Source: Microthrixaceae bacterium | Lineage (GTDB): Bacteria; Actinomycetota; Acidimicrobiia; Acidimicrobiales; Microtrichaceae | Assembly (NCBI GenBank): GCA_023958095.1 | Contig: JAMLGJ010000030.1 | Span: forward strand, 1-36,666 | Direction: 5' to 3' | DNA length: 36,666 nt | Shown here: in pieces, positions 1-8,429 of the stretch | Layout: every line of letters starts with the position of its first letter | How positions within the stretch are numbered: the stretch's first letter is position 1 | The notes under the pieces: model-generated | Database searches by the model: none | Seen by the model: the letters and a program-made list of their open reading frames with translations, nothing else | Told to the model about the DNA's origin: nothing | Position numbers and translations under genes: made by a program

Positions 1-20
1 ACTACTGGCCTTACGGCCCG

Positions 21-95
21 TCGGGCTGGGGAGATTCGAACTCCCGACCTCTTGACCCCCAGTCAAGCGCGCTAACCAAGCTGCGCCACAGCCCG
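21..95 (-). tRNA. tRNA-Pro (anticodon GGG)
   Basis: On the minus strand the sequence folds as a tRNA. The 7-bp acceptor stem pairs CGGGCTG with CAGCCCG and leaves an A discriminator. The anticodon stem CTTGA/TCAAG encloses the loop CTGGGGG, so the anticodon is GGG and the tRNA reads CCC (and CCU by wobble). The T-arm contains GTTCGAATC. CCA is not encoded, because the bases after the discriminator are CGG. The length is 75 nt. Confidence 0.95.
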
Positions 96-105
96 GGGAG
101 GACCC

Positions 106-111
106 AGCGTA
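106..111 (-). promoter_or_regulatory. possible -10 box (TACGCT) of tRNA-Pro
   Basis: TACGCT on the minus strand lies 10 nt before the 5' end of the tRNA, about where a -10 hexamer should be. A TTCGGC hexamer 18 nt further upstream is only a weak -35 candidate. The rest of 112-217 shows no gene. This is a motif match only. Confidence 0.35.
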
Positions 112-217
112 GTCCGTCGGGACCACCGCGCCGAAGCCCGCCACGCACCGCGTGGAGCGGCGCCAGAACCCACCTTGGCCACGCCGGCCCGCCGTCGGCG
201 TCGCGGCCGGTGCCCGC

Positions 218-475
218 TCAGGACAGGAGCCAGGCGATTCCCTGGACCAGGCGCCAGCCCAGGTAGATCACCACCGCCGCAACCAGCACCCAGAAGTGCC
301 ACGGCGCCTTCACCTTGCGCTTCTCGCGCCCCGCGGAGTCGTTGCGGCCGGGTGCGGTCGACTGCACGAGGACCGCCGAATCCGGATCCGCAACATGGTG
401 CCCCGAGGGGCAGTCCCCCTGCGGGGTCAACGTCGAAGGGGTGTAGAAGCGCTCGCAGTCCTCACACCAGGGCAC
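218..475 (-). CDS. small zinc-ribbon / single-TM membrane protein
   Basis: This is an 85-residue protein of unknown function. It opens with a CxxC (residues 4-7, WCEDCERFY) and has a later C...H pair (DCPSGHH), which suggests a short zinc-binding ribbon. A basic KRK patch follows, then one membrane helix near the C-terminus (about residues 60-82, rich in V, A, L and W). The start is GTG, chosen because GAGGAGGG sits just upstream as a strong ribosome-binding site. It lies 77 bp after the carboxylase gene on the same strand and may be co-transcribed with it. No specific function can be named. Confidence 0.75.
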   Translation of the reverse strand: MPWCEDCERFYTPSTLTPQGDCPSGHHVADPDSAVLVQSTAPGRNDSAGREKRKVKAPWHFWVLVAAVVIYLGWRLVQGIAWLLS

Positions 476-552
476 GACGCACCCTCCTCGATGTGGCGGT
501 GGGCGGACTCGGGCATCTCACGTACCGATTCTTCCACCAGCGCCCGATGGAG

Positions 553-2115
553 TCACACCGGCGGGACTCCGTGGCGGCGGTGCGAGAAGGTGCGGTCCTT
601 GCCCTCGGCCCGCACCAGTCGACGGTGCAACTCGGGGCGCAGCTCGTCCCACTCGAGCACCGCGTCGACCACCAGCTCCGAGGCGAGACGCAACATGTCC
701 ACGTCCTCCTCGTATATCCGCCGCTGCTCGGCCACGAACGCCTCGCGCTCCTCGGGATCCTCGATTGCGGCGATCTTGTTCGCGAACACCGCGTTCACCG
801 CCGCTTCGGGACCCATGACCGCGATCTTCGCCGGCGGCATGGCGATCGTCGCCAGGGGATCGAACGCCGGCCCGCACATCGCGTACAGCCCCGCTCCGTA
901 GGCCTTGCGGACCACCACCGACACCTTTGGCACCGTCGCCTCGGAGACCGCGGTGATCATCTTCGCCCCGTGACGGATGATCCCCTCGCGCTCCACGTGG
1001 GTGCCGATCATGAACCCCGGGACGTCAGCGAGGAACACCAGTGGGATGCCGAACGCGTCGCACAGCCATATGAAGCGGGCGGCCTTGTCCGCCGAATCGG
1101 TGAACAGCACCCCGCCCTTGTGCATCGGGTTGTTCGCGACCACCCCGATTGGGCGGCCCTCCAGCAACCCGAAGGCACAGATCAGCTCCGGGGCGAACAG
1201 CGGCTTGACCTCGAACAGCGAGTCCTCGTCGATCAGCCCGTCGATCACGTCGTGCATGTCGTAGCCGGCGGTCTCCTCCTCGGGGACGATCGAAGCGTCG
1301 AGCGCCCGCGCCGGTGCCCTCGGGGCGTAGCGGGGAGGGTCCTCGGTCCAACGCTGGGGCACGAAGGACAGGTACTCACGGGCCTGTTCGATGGCGTCAG
1401 CGTCGTCCACGGCCAGGTTGTCCCCACATCCCGACACCGTGGCGTGCATCCGGGCGCCGCCGGTCTCCTCCAGGCTCGCCAACTCACCGATGACCATCTC
1501 GGCCATCCGCGGCGAACCCAGGTACATCGAGGCGTTCCCCTCGACCATGATCACGATGTCACAGAAGCTCGGGATGTAGGCACCCCCGGCCGCGGAGGGG
1601 CCGAAGAGGCAGCAGACCTGGGGCACCATGCCGGACAGCTCCACCTGGTTGCGGAAGATCCGCCCCGCTCCCCTGCGTCCGGGGAACAGCTCCACCTGGT
1701 CGGTGATCCGCGCCCCGGCGGAGTCCACGAGCCACACCACCGGCAACTCGTCGCGCAATGCTGTCTCGGTCAGCCGCACGATCTTCTCGACCGTGCGGGC
1801 GCCCCACGACCCCGCCTTCACCGTCGGGTCGTTGGCCATGACGCACACCGGACGTCCGTGCACCTCCCCCACGCCGGTGACGACACCGTCGGCGGGCAGG
1901 TCGCTCGCCATCGACTCCGTGTAGGGGGCGTTGGCCAGCAGCTGGTCCTCCACGAAGGTCCCCGGGTCGCACAACAGGTCGATCCGGTCGCGTACCCAGA
2001 GCTTGTTCTGGGACTCGAGCTTCTCGCGGCCGCGCTCGAGGTTCCCTTCCCGGGCGCGGCGCACCGCCTCCCTGAGCATCTCGGCGTGCGACCCTCGCGG
2101 CGAACCGTGGTCCAT
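553..2115 (-). CDS. acyl-CoA carboxylase, carboxyltransferase (beta) subunit
   Basis: This 520-residue protein of the crotonase-fold carboxyltransferase family transfers CO2 from carboxy-biotin to an acyl-CoA (propionyl-, acetyl- or methylcrotonyl-CoA). The N-terminal half carries VWLVDSAGARI (about 127-137) and the first oxyanion-hole loop FGPSAAGGAY (171-180). The C-terminal half has GGVLFTDSADKAARF, DVPGFMIG and the second glycine loop YGAGLYAM. Length is normal for the PccB/AccD/MCCB group. The ATG at 2115 follows a purine-rich GGGAAGGGG. The frame stays open 34 codons further, but that would overlap the FKBP gene. The partner biotin carboxylase is not in the window, so substrate cannot be assigned. 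It lies 28 bp after the FKBP gene and is probably in the DUF512-der-FKBP unit. Confidence 0.93.
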   Translation of the reverse strand: MDHGSPRGSHAEMLREAVRRAREGNLERGREKLESQNKLWVRDRIDLLCDPGTFVEDQLLANAPYTESMASDLPADGVVTGVGEVHGRPVCVMANDPTVKAGSWGARTVEKIVRLTETALRDELPVVWLVDSAGARITDQVELFPGRRGAGRIFRNQVELSGMVPQVCCLFGPSAAGGAYIPSFCDIVIMVEGNASMYLGSPRMAEMVIGELASLEETGGARMHATVSGCGDNLAVDDADAIEQAREYLSFVPQRWTEDPPRYAPRAPARALDASIVPEEETAGYDMHDVIDGLIDEDSLFEVKPLFAPELICAFGLLEGRPIGVVANNPMHKGGVLFTDSADKAARFIWLCDAFGIPLVFLADVPGFMIGTHVEREGIIRHGAKMITAVSEATVPKVSVVVRKAYGAGLYAMCGPAFDPLATIAMPPAKIAVMGPEAAVNAVFANKIAAIEDPEEREAFVAEQRRIYEEDVDMLRLASELVVDAVLEWDELRPELHRRLVRAEGKDRTFSHRRHGVPPV

Positions 2116-2143
2116 CAGCAAAGCCCCTTCCCGGCCGGTCGTG

Positions 2144-3202
2144 TCAGCTGACACCCACGAGGTCGATCGTGAACACGAGTACCCCACTCGGGCTGCTGCC
2201 GGAGTCGTCCTCGCCATAGGCCTGGTCCGGGGGGATCACCAGGGTGCGGCGTCCCCCGACCTTCATCCCCACGAGGCCATCGGTCCAGCCCTGGATCACA
2301 CCGTCGAGGGAGAACTCGCTTGGCTCACCGCGGTCCCAGGAGCTGTCGAACTGCTCGCCGTCGCTGGCCTGGATCCCTGTGTAGTGCGCCACCACGGTGT
2401 CACCCGGGCACACGACCGCACCTTCACCGACCACGTCATCGATCCAGATGAGCTCCTCGGTCTCCGCCTTGCCCTCGGGCACCTCCACCTCGGGTGCGCC
2501 GCGTTCCTCGGCTGCTGCAAGGGCTTCCTCGTCGGTCTCCGCCACGGCGGGCGCACCGGGGAGGCTGTCGGCCACCGCGATGAGGTCGACGACGAACACG
2601 ACCTCGTCGTCCGCGGTGAGTCCCGACTCCGGGGGTGGCGGGTCACCCACGATGTCGACCGCGGGCACCCGGAAGGCCCTGCGACCGCCGACCAGCATTC
2701 CCTCCAGGTTCTCCGCGAACGCCGGGAACACCTGTGCCACCGGGATCGGTACCGGGCCACCCACCGCCCAGGAGCTCTCGAGCTCGCTGTTGTCGGCGGG
2801 GTTGATCACGCTGTAGTGGATCGTCACCGCCCCGTCGGCGAGCACCTCGTCACCGGTTCCCACGACCAGGTCGAGAGGCCCCGCCTCGTCACCGATCTCG
2901 GCCAACAGCTCGGCCGGGTCGGGCTGACCCCGCTGTTCCACCTCGGCCTCCACCTCGGGGTCGGTCGTGTCCTCCGCCGGGTCGCCCTCCGCTGCCGAAT
3001 CCGAGTCGGAGCCACCGGAATCCTCGCTGCTGCACTCCTCGGGCACCTCGGGGGCCCCTTCGTGCAGCTCGCCGGCCACGGCGGCATCGCCCCCACCGTC
3101 GGCGTCGCCCCCACCGTCATCGGTGCAGGCCGCGGCGAGGAGGAGGACCGCTGCGAGGGACGCTGCCAGGGCGCGGGAGGTTCGGTGTGTCTTGGGATTC
3201 AC
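2144..3202 (-). CDS. tandem FKBP-type peptidyl-prolyl isomerase lipoprotein
   Basis: This is a 352-residue secreted lipoprotein. A signal peptide ends in the lipobox LLAAAC, with Cys26 as the lipid-anchored residue. An acidic Gly/Asp/Glu-rich linker follows to about residue 95. Two FKBP-like domains come next. The first (about 105-205) is divergent (VTIHYSVI, GMLVGGRRAFRVPA). The second (about 255-352) is classical: VVAHYTGI, FDSSW, VIQGWTDGLVGMKVGGRR and a final VFTIDLVGV strand. Likely role is folding of exported proteins outside the membrane. The start is GTG at 3202, because the signal peptide begins there; upstream sequence belongs to der, 20 bp away. The ribosome-binding site is weak. 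Domain two is probably active; activity of domain one is uncertain. Confidence 0.88.
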   Translation of the reverse strand: MNPKTHRTSRALAASLAAVLLLAAACTDDGGGDADGGGDAAVAGELHEGAPEVPEECSSEDSGGSDSDSAAEGDPAEDTTDPEVEAEVEQRGQPDPAELLAEIGDEAGPLDLVVGTGDEVLADGAVTIHYSVINPADNSELESSWAVGGPVPIPVAQVFPAFAENLEGMLVGGRRAFRVPAVDIVGDPPPPESGLTADDEVVFVVDLIAVADSLPGAPAVAETDEEALAAAEERGAPEVEVPEGKAETEELIWIDDVVGEGAVVCPGDTVVAHYTGIQASDGEQFDSSWDRGEPSEFSLDGVIQGWTDGLVGMKVGGRRTLVIPPDQAYGEDDSGSSPSGVLVFTIDLVGVS

Positions 3203-3222
3203 TCCACAAGTGTGGCCCAAGA

Positions 3223-4581
3223 TCAGCTCCGCCTCCGCACGCGCAGCTTCACCGGTGTGGCCCCCAGGCCGAATCCCTCCCTGATCGAGCGTTCCAGGTA
3301 GCGCAGGTAGCTGGCCGGAAGCTCCCGGTTGGTGAACAACGTGAAGGTGGGCGGATCGGTGGCCCCCTGGGTCGCGTACATGACCCGGGCACCGTGGGGG
3401 GCGGGCTGTGCCTGCTGGGCCCGGCGGAGCACCTCGTTGACCTCCCGGGTCGGTATGCGGGTGCGGTATGCGTCGATCGAACCGGCGAGAGCCGGGTACA
3501 GCTTGTGGACTCCCTTGCCGGTCAGTGCCGAGAGCTTGAGCACCGCCGGCCCACCCAGGAAGTGCAGCCTGCGCTGCACCTGGGCCTCCACCTCGGCCCT
3601 CGCCTCGGCATCGAGGAGTTCCCACTTGTTGAGCAGCACGACCACCGGGCACCCCGCGCCGTCCACGCGTTCGGCCAGGCGTTGGTCCTGGTGGGTGACT
3701 CCCTCGGTTGCGTCTATGACCAGCAGGGCCACGTCGGCTGAATCCACCGAGCGCAGCGCCCGCAGCATCGAGAAGTACTCGGTGTCCTCGTCGATGCGTG
3801 ACTTGCGCCGCATGCCGGCGGTGTCCACGAAGCGGATCCGGCCGGCTTCGGTCTCGACCTCGGTGTCGATCGAGTCGCGCGTCGTGCCCGGCATGTCGTG
3901 GACCACTGCGCGCTCCGAACCGGTCAGGCGGTTGAACAGCGTCGACTTGCCGACGTTCGGCCTGCCGACCAGGGCGACCGACATCACCCTGTCGGTGCCA
4001 TGGTCGGCCCCCAACCCGGGTGCGTCGCTGCGGTCGGACGGCTCGGCTTGTCCCGGGGGGTGCTCCGGCGGCTCCGGGAGCGCCTCGATCAGGTCGTCCA
4101 GCAGGTCCCCGGTACCCCGGCCGTGGAGTGCCGAGACCGCTCGGGGTTCGCCCAGACCGAGGGAGAGGAACTCCCAGATGCCCGCCTCGTGGGCCGGGTC
4201 GTCGACCTTGTTGGCAACCACGAACACAGGGGCCCCGCGGCTGCGGAGCAGCTCAGCGACCCGGGAATCCTCCTCGGTGATCCCGACGGTCGAGTCGACG
4301 ACCAACAGCACCGCGTCGGCCTCCTCGAGAGCGGCCTCCGACTGGGCGGAGACCTTCCGGTCGAGTGCGGAGCCACCTGCCAGCCAGCCACCGGTGTCGA
4401 TCAGGGCGAAGTCGCGCCCCCGCCAGTTGGTCTCGACCTCCAGCCGGTCCCTGGTGACCCCGGGGCGCTCCTGGACGATCGCCTGACGACGACCCAGGAT
4501 CCGGTTCACCAGCGTCGACTTGCCCACGTTCGGCCGTCCCACGATCGCGACGGTCGGAAGCTCCCCCGTTCGCTCAGCCAT
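3223..4581 (-). CDS. der: ribosome-assembly GTPase Der (EngA)
   Basis: This 452-residue double GTPase is essential in many bacteria for maturation of the 50S ribosomal subunit. The first G domain has GRPNVGKST (15-23), GVTRD, DTGG (62-65) and NKVD (124-127). An acidic/proline linker (about 170-198) leads to the second G domain with GRPNVGKST (206-214), PGTTRD, DTAG (253-256) and NKWE. The C-terminal KH-like domain contains the family sequence RVMYATQG. The ATG at 4581 has AAGGGG eight bases upstream and overlaps the end of the DUF512 gene by 8 bp, a sign of translational coupling. The der-DUF512 pairing recurs in other Gram-positive genomes. Confidence 0.97.
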   Translation of the reverse strand: MAERTGELPTVAIVGRPNVGKSTLVNRILGRRQAIVQERPGVTRDRLEVETNWRGRDFALIDTGGWLAGGSALDRKVSAQSEAALEEADAVLLVVDSTVGITEEDSRVAELLRSRGAPVFVVANKVDDPAHEAGIWEFLSLGLGEPRAVSALHGRGTGDLLDDLIEALPEPPEHPPGQAEPSDRSDAPGLGADHGTDRVMSVALVGRPNVGKSTLFNRLTGSERAVVHDMPGTTRDSIDTEVETEAGRIRFVDTAGMRRKSRIDEDTEYFSMLRALRSVDSADVALLVIDATEGVTHQDQRLAERVDGAGCPVVVLLNKWELLDAEARAEVEAQVQRRLHFLGGPAVLKLSALTGKGVHKLYPALAGSIDAYRTRIPTREVNEVLRRAQQAQPAPHGARVMYATQGATDPPTFTLFTNRELPASYLRYLERSIREGFGLGATPVKLRVRRRS

Positions 4582-5995
4582 GCTGCACCCCTTCGGCCCG
4601 TCGGTTGCCGGCCCGTCGGGTGGCATGGGTGCGCGCCTCGAGTGCCCGGCGCAGCGACACCCCGTCGCTGCGCACGACCTCCACCGGACGTGGCAGCTCC
4701 GCGGGTGCCATGCCATCCAGGAACACACCCTTCGAGAGACAGACGTCGGGCAACAGGTACCGGTGCCCCTCCGGTTGGTTCCGCAGGACGCGTGCCACGT
4801 CCTCACCCACGATCAGCCCGGTCACTGCGGTGTTGCCCCCGAAGAAGGTGTTCTCCACCGGGATGACCCTGATCCCGGGGTCACCCAGCGATGCCACCAA
4901 CGGTTCGAGGACCATGGCGCCCAGCTCCCCGGAGAGGATCCCCGTCGGCGCACCCCGCCGAGGCGCGATCCTCAGACCGGATTCCGAGCCATTCGTTCGC
5001 GGCGCCCGGTAGCCATGGGCCGGGGCGGCATCCACCCAGTCGAAGAACCCGGGTTGCACACCGATGCCCTCGGAGACCTCACCGGAGAACTCGATCTCGA
5101 AAGCCCGGGCCATGCCGATGCCGTCCTCGTGCATCCCGAAACCGCGGTAGCCCTCGGCATCGGGGAACGCACGGCCCGCCAGCAGGTAGTACTCGTCCGC
5201 GGCGTGGACCATCGGGTGGCCGAGCACCTCGGTGAACATCACCCGTGCCTCCTCGACGGCGTCGAGCACCGCGGCGGCCTCATCGCGGGTGTGGGGGCGC
5301 ATCGCCGGTTCGGGGTTGAAACGGCTGACCCCGAGGGGCACGACCGCTACGTCGGCGAGTTCCGGGTACTCCTCGAGTATCCCGGTGAAGGTCTCCTCGA
5401 GGGCCACGCCGTCGTTGCGCCCCGGACACACCACGACCTGGCCGTGCACCTCCACACCGTGGTCCAGCAGGGCCCGCAACCAGCGCAGGCTCATCGCTCC
5501 CCGACGGTTGCGCAGCATCTCTGCTCGCAGGTCCGGGTCGGTGGCGTGGATCGACACGAACAGCGGGGAGAGCCCCTCGGTCACGACCCGTTCCAGGTCC
5601 GCCTCGGTGAAGCGGGTGAGGGTGGTGAAGTTCCCGTACAGGAACGAGAGCCGGTAGTCGTCGTCCTTCAGGTAGAGGCTCCGGCGCATCCCCGGGGGCA
5701 GCTGGTAGATGAAGCAGAACTCGCAGTGGTTGTCACAGGTGCGCACCTCGTCGAACACCGGCGAGTCGACCTCGATCCCGAGCGGGGTGCCGGCGGGCTT
5801 GCACACCTCCAGGACCACTTCGAGACCACCCCGGCGCACCTCGAGCTCGACCTCGTCGTCATCGGTCAGCCAGCGGTACTCGATGACGTCGCGCACGGGA
5901 CGGCCCGACACCGAGAGGAGTTCGTCACCCGCTGCCACTCCGGCTTGCTCGGCCGGCGACCCGGGCGCGACCGAGGAGACAACCGCTGCGCGCAA
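4574..5995 (-). CDS. DUF512 protein: PDZ plus radical-SAM-like iron-sulfur protein
   Basis: This is a protein of about 473 residues. An N-terminal PDZ-like domain (about 1-65: SVAPGSPAEQAGVAAGDELL, GRPVRDV) precedes a Cys cluster, CDNHCEFC (Cys87, 91, 94). That CxxxCxxC spacing is typical of radical SAM [4Fe-4S] centres. The C-terminal part is DUF512. The biochemical function of the family is not established. The start is uncertain. TTG at 5995 gives the usual short N-terminus and follows TAGCCT by 8 nt; TTG at 6004 and GTG at 6025 are in-frame alternatives. The frame stays open to 7426, but that stretch is antisense to the hydrolase and not protein-like. The gene overlaps der by 8 bp and is divergent from the hydrolase gene. 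Confidence 0.88.
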   Translation of the reverse strand: MRAAVVSSVAPGSPAEQAGVAAGDELLSVSGRPVRDVIEYRWLTDDDEVELEVRRGGLEVVLEVCKPAGTPLGIEVDSPVFDEVRTCDNHCEFCFIYQLPPGMRRSLYLKDDDYRLSFLYGNFTTLTRFTEADLERVVTEGLSPLFVSIHATDPDLRAEMLRNRRGAMSLRWLRALLDHGVEVHGQVVVCPGRNDGVALEETFTGILEEYPELADVAVVPLGVSRFNPEPAMRPHTRDEAAAVLDAVEEARVMFTEVLGHPMVHAADEYYLLAGRAFPDAEGYRGFGMHEDGIGMARAFEIEFSGEVSEGIGVQPGFFDWVDAAPAHGYRAPRTNGSESGLRIAPRRGAPTGILSGELGAMVLEPLVASLGDPGIRVIPVENTFFGGNTAVTGLIVGEDVARVLRNQPEGHRYLLPDVCLSKGVFLDGMAPAELPRPVEVVRSDGVSLRRALEARTHATRRAGNRRAEGVQHG

Positions 5996-6003
5996 GGCTC
6001 CCA

Positions 6004-6009
6004 AGGCTA
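6004..6009 (-). promoter_or_regulatory. -10-like TAGCCT upstream of DUF512 gene
   Basis: TAGCCT on the minus strand lies 8 nt before the TTG at 5995. The same hexamer sits at the same distance from ispH, aroH and recN. It supports transcription starting near 5995 and so the shorter protein. Because leaderless TTG starts are unusual, this promoter is less certain than the ATG and GTG cases. Confidence 0.4.
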
Positions 6010-6052
6010 CCGCCCCGACGGCCACGGTCCCGTTCGTGGAAGAATCCGCCCC

Positions 6053-7246
6053 ATGGCCTCCGACGGGACAGCAACGAGACGCGCAACACGACTGCACCCG
6101 GGGTTCGCCGCGCTGGTGGTCGCCGCCGCGGCGGTGCTCGCAGCCTGTGCACCACCTCCGCCGGAGCCCGCCACCGGGCCGTCTCCCGACGATGCTCCCC
6201 GGGCAGGCGAAGCCGCCTACGTCGGGCCCGGACCCCACGGTGTCGGGGTCACGACCATCTCGCTGGGCGATCGTGACATGGAGCTCTGGTACCCCGCATC
6301 CCCAGAAGCGGTTGCAGGACAGCCCCGCGACACCTACTACGTGCGTGACTTCGTCGCCGGATGGCTGGAGGAACTGCTCGACCCGGAGGTCGACCCTCCC
6401 TATGAGACCGCGGCGGTGCGCGACGTCGCTCCATCCCCGGAGGGGCCGTTCCCGCTCGTGTTGTTCTCGCACGGCTTCGCCGGGTTCCGTCTCACCAGCA
6501 CCGAGTTGACCACGCACCTCGCGTCCTGGGGGTTCGTGGTGATCGCCCCGGACTACCTCGAGCGCGGTCTGGCCTCGGTCCTCGGCGATGCGGTCGCCCA
6601 GCCCCGCTCCGACACCGACGTCGCCGACGAAGCCATCGAGGCCGCCCGGAGTGCCAACGCGGAGCCCGGCGGTCCGCTCGAGGGTGTGATCGACGGTTCG
6701 GACGTGCTGGCCTTCGGGCACTCCGCCGGTGGAGGGACCTCGATCCGCCTCCTGGAGCGTGACGACGTGGCCGCCGCGGTGCCGATGGCCTCGGGCATCT
6801 CGGAACTGAGCCTCATCGCTGGGGACGCCCCGGTGCTTCCGCCCGGCAAGTCCGTGACCTGGATCGCCGCACGCGGCGACAACATCGCCGCGGTGGCGAA
6901 CGCCCGCACCGGCTTCACCTACACCGCGGGACCCAGGCGCCTGATCGAACTCGACCGCTCGGGCCACAACAACGCCTTCACGGAGCTCTGCGAGATCGGA
7001 GACGGCGGAATAGCCGCCATCGCCCGGACGACCGGCCTGCCGATCCCCGACTCGCTGCTCGCACTGGGCGACGACGGATGCCGCCGGCCACCCAACGCCG
7101 CGGGCCCCGAGGTGTGGGACGAGGTGCGGCACTTCCTCACCGCGGAGATGCGCCTGCGGGCAGGGCTCGACTCCGAACCGGTCGGACTGGGTGATGCGGT
7201 GCTCGCGAACTTCGACGACGTGCTCGTGTACCGCCACGACCCCTGA
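6053..7246 (+). CDS. secreted alpha/beta-hydrolase lipoprotein (PAF-acetylhydrolase / chlorophyllase-like)
   Basis: This is a 397-residue exported lipoprotein. A basic N-terminus and hydrophobic stretch end in the lipobox VLAAC, followed by a proline-rich linker. The hydrolase domain begins with a MELWYPAS strand. The oxyanion turn is SHGFAG, the nucleophile elbow is GHSAGG (Ser in FGHSAGGGTS) and the probable catalytic His is in DRSGHNNAF. This layout resembles the platelet-activating-factor acetylhydrolase, chlorophyllase and dienelactone-hydrolase-like group of esterases. The real substrate is unknown. The ATG at 6053 follows GGAAG at a suitable distance. It is on the plus strand, divergent from the DUF512 gene, with only about 57 bp between starts. 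ispH follows 43 bp downstream on the same strand. Confidence 0.85.
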   Translation: MASDGTATRRATRLHPGFAALVVAAAAVLAACAPPPPEPATGPSPDDAPRAGEAAYVGPGPHGVGVTTISLGDRDMELWYPASPEAVAGQPRDTYYVRDFVAGWLEELLDPEVDPPYETAAVRDVAPSPEGPFPLVLFSHGFAGFRLTSTELTTHLASWGFVVIAPDYLERGLASVLGDAVAQPRSDTDVADEAIEAARSANAEPGGPLEGVIDGSDVLAFGHSAGGGTSIRLLERDDVAAAVPMASGISELSLIAGDAPVLPPGKSVTWIAARGDNIAAVANARTGFTYTAGPRRLIELDRSGHNNAFTELCEIGDGGIAAIARTTGLPIPDSLLALGDDGCRRPPNAAGPEVWDEVRHFLTAEMRLRAGLDSEPVGLGDAVLANFDDVLVYRHDP

Positions 7247-7276
7247 GGGCGGCCCGGCAGCGAAGCGGGCACCCTG

Positions 7277-7282
7277 TAGCCT
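7277..7282 (+). promoter_or_regulatory. -10 box (TAGCCT) for leaderless ispH
   Basis: TAGCCT ends 7 nt before the GTG at 7290. No ribosome-binding site lies between them, so the transcript probably begins at or next to the start codon. No convincing -35 hexamer is visible. Confidence 0.55.
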
Positions 7283-7289
7283 CGGTCTC

Positions 7290-8390
7290 GTGGGCAGCGC
7301 CGCGGACCGGACCGAGAACGCACCCGGCGAACCGGTGGACACGGCCCCACAGGGTGGCCCCGGTGTCGCCAAGGTGCTGCTTGCTGCACCCCGGGGGTTC
7401 TGTGCAGGCGTCGAGATGGCGATCAAGGCCCTTGCCTGGATGGTTCGCGCCTTCGAGGCCCCGGTGTACTGCTACCACGAGATCGTCCACAACCAGATCG
7501 TGGTGCGGCGCTTCGAGGACCTGGGCGTGGTCTTCGTGGACGACATCGCCGACGTCCCACCCGGGCGCCCGATCATGCTGTCGGCCCACGGCTCCGCACC
7601 GGAGGTAGTGCAGGCCGCACGCGACACCGGTGGCTTCGTGGTCGACGCGGTGTGCCCGCTCGTCACCAAGGTCCACCACGAGGTCAAGACCCGTGCGGCC
7701 AAGGGCTACGACATCGTCTACGTGGGCCACGAGGGCCACGAGGAAGCCGTGGGGACGATGGCGGTGGCTCCCCGGGCCATCCACCGCGTGGAGAGCATCG
7801 AGGAGGTCGAGGCCCTTCCGGCACTGGAAACCCCGGTTGCACTGCTCGCCCAGACAACGCTGTCGCACCGCGACTGGGCCGACGTGGCCGAGGCCACCCG
7901 CGAGCGGTTTCCCGAGACCTGGATGCCCGGCCGCAGCGACCTGTGCTTCGCGACCACCAACAGACAGACCGCCCTGCTCGAGATCGCCTCGCGCTGTGAC
8001 GCCGTGGTGGTCATCGGTTCGGCGAACTCCTCGAACACCCGTGCGCTGGAGAAGCTGGCACTCGAGGCCGGCTCTCCCCGGGTGCTGCGCATCAACTCCG
8101 CCGGGGAACTGCCCCGGGACCTCCGTGGCACCGTCGGGGTGACCGCGGGTGCTTCAGCGCCCGAGGAACTGGTGCTCTCGGTCATCGAGGCCCTCTCCCC
8201 CACCGAAGGGGTCGAGGAGGTCCGCGTCACCGACGAGGAGGAGTACTTCCCGCCGCCGCGCTCACTGCGGGAGCTGCTGGGTGCGATCGACGTCGTCGGG
8301 AGCGTCGGGCTCGGAGCCGATCCCACGGCCATCCCCCCGGTGAACGACCGCAAGCGGGGCGCATCCCAGGTGCTCGCCGAACTGGCCTGA
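7290..8390 (+). CDS. ispH: 4-hydroxy-3-methylbut-2-enyl diphosphate reductase IspH
   Basis: This 366-residue iron-sulfur enzyme performs the last step of the MEP isoprenoid pathway, reducing HMBPP to IPP and DMAPP. The three cluster cysteines are visible: PRGFCAG (Cys38), DAVCPLV (Cys122) and SDLCFATTNRQ (Cys219). Substrate-binding motifs include EIVHNQ, SAHGS, GHEGHEE and the late GSANSSNT. A C-terminal tail of about 50 residues (EEEYFPPPRSLRE onward) follows the core. The start is GTG at 7290, supported by a -10 box seven bases upstream and the lack of a ribosome-binding site. GTG at 7335 is an alternative; the first 27 residues are poorly conserved in character. Confidence 0.96.
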   Translation: MGSAADRTENAPGEPVDTAPQGGPGVAKVLLAAPRGFCAGVEMAIKALAWMVRAFEAPVYCYHEIVHNQIVVRRFEDLGVVFVDDIADVPPGRPIMLSAHGSAPEVVQAARDTGGFVVDAVCPLVTKVHHEVKTRAAKGYDIVYVGHEGHEEAVGTMAVAPRAIHRVESIEEVEALPALETPVALLAQTTLSHRDWADVAEATRERFPETWMPGRSDLCFATTNRQTALLEIASRCDAVVVIGSANSSNTRALEKLALEAGSPRVLRINSAGELPRDLRGTVGVTAGASAPEELVLSVIEALSPTEGVEEVRVTDEEEYFPPPRSLRELLGAIDVVGSVGLGADPTAIPPVNDRKRGASQVLAELA

Positions 8391-8429
8391 ACTGGGACCC
8401 ACCGGCTCCCGGAAGCCATCATCGGCGGT

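Noticed and set aside
1..20. GGCC-GTAA-GGCC as a terminator of tRNA-Pro
   Set aside because: The stem is only 4 bp with no T-run, and the window ends too soon to judge what follows.
4520..7246. A 908-codon plus-strand open frame reaching from inside der through the hydrolase
   Set aside because: Only the part from 6053 has signal-peptide and hydrolase motifs; the upstream part is the antisense of der and DUF512 and is low-complexity, as GC-rich DNA often gives.
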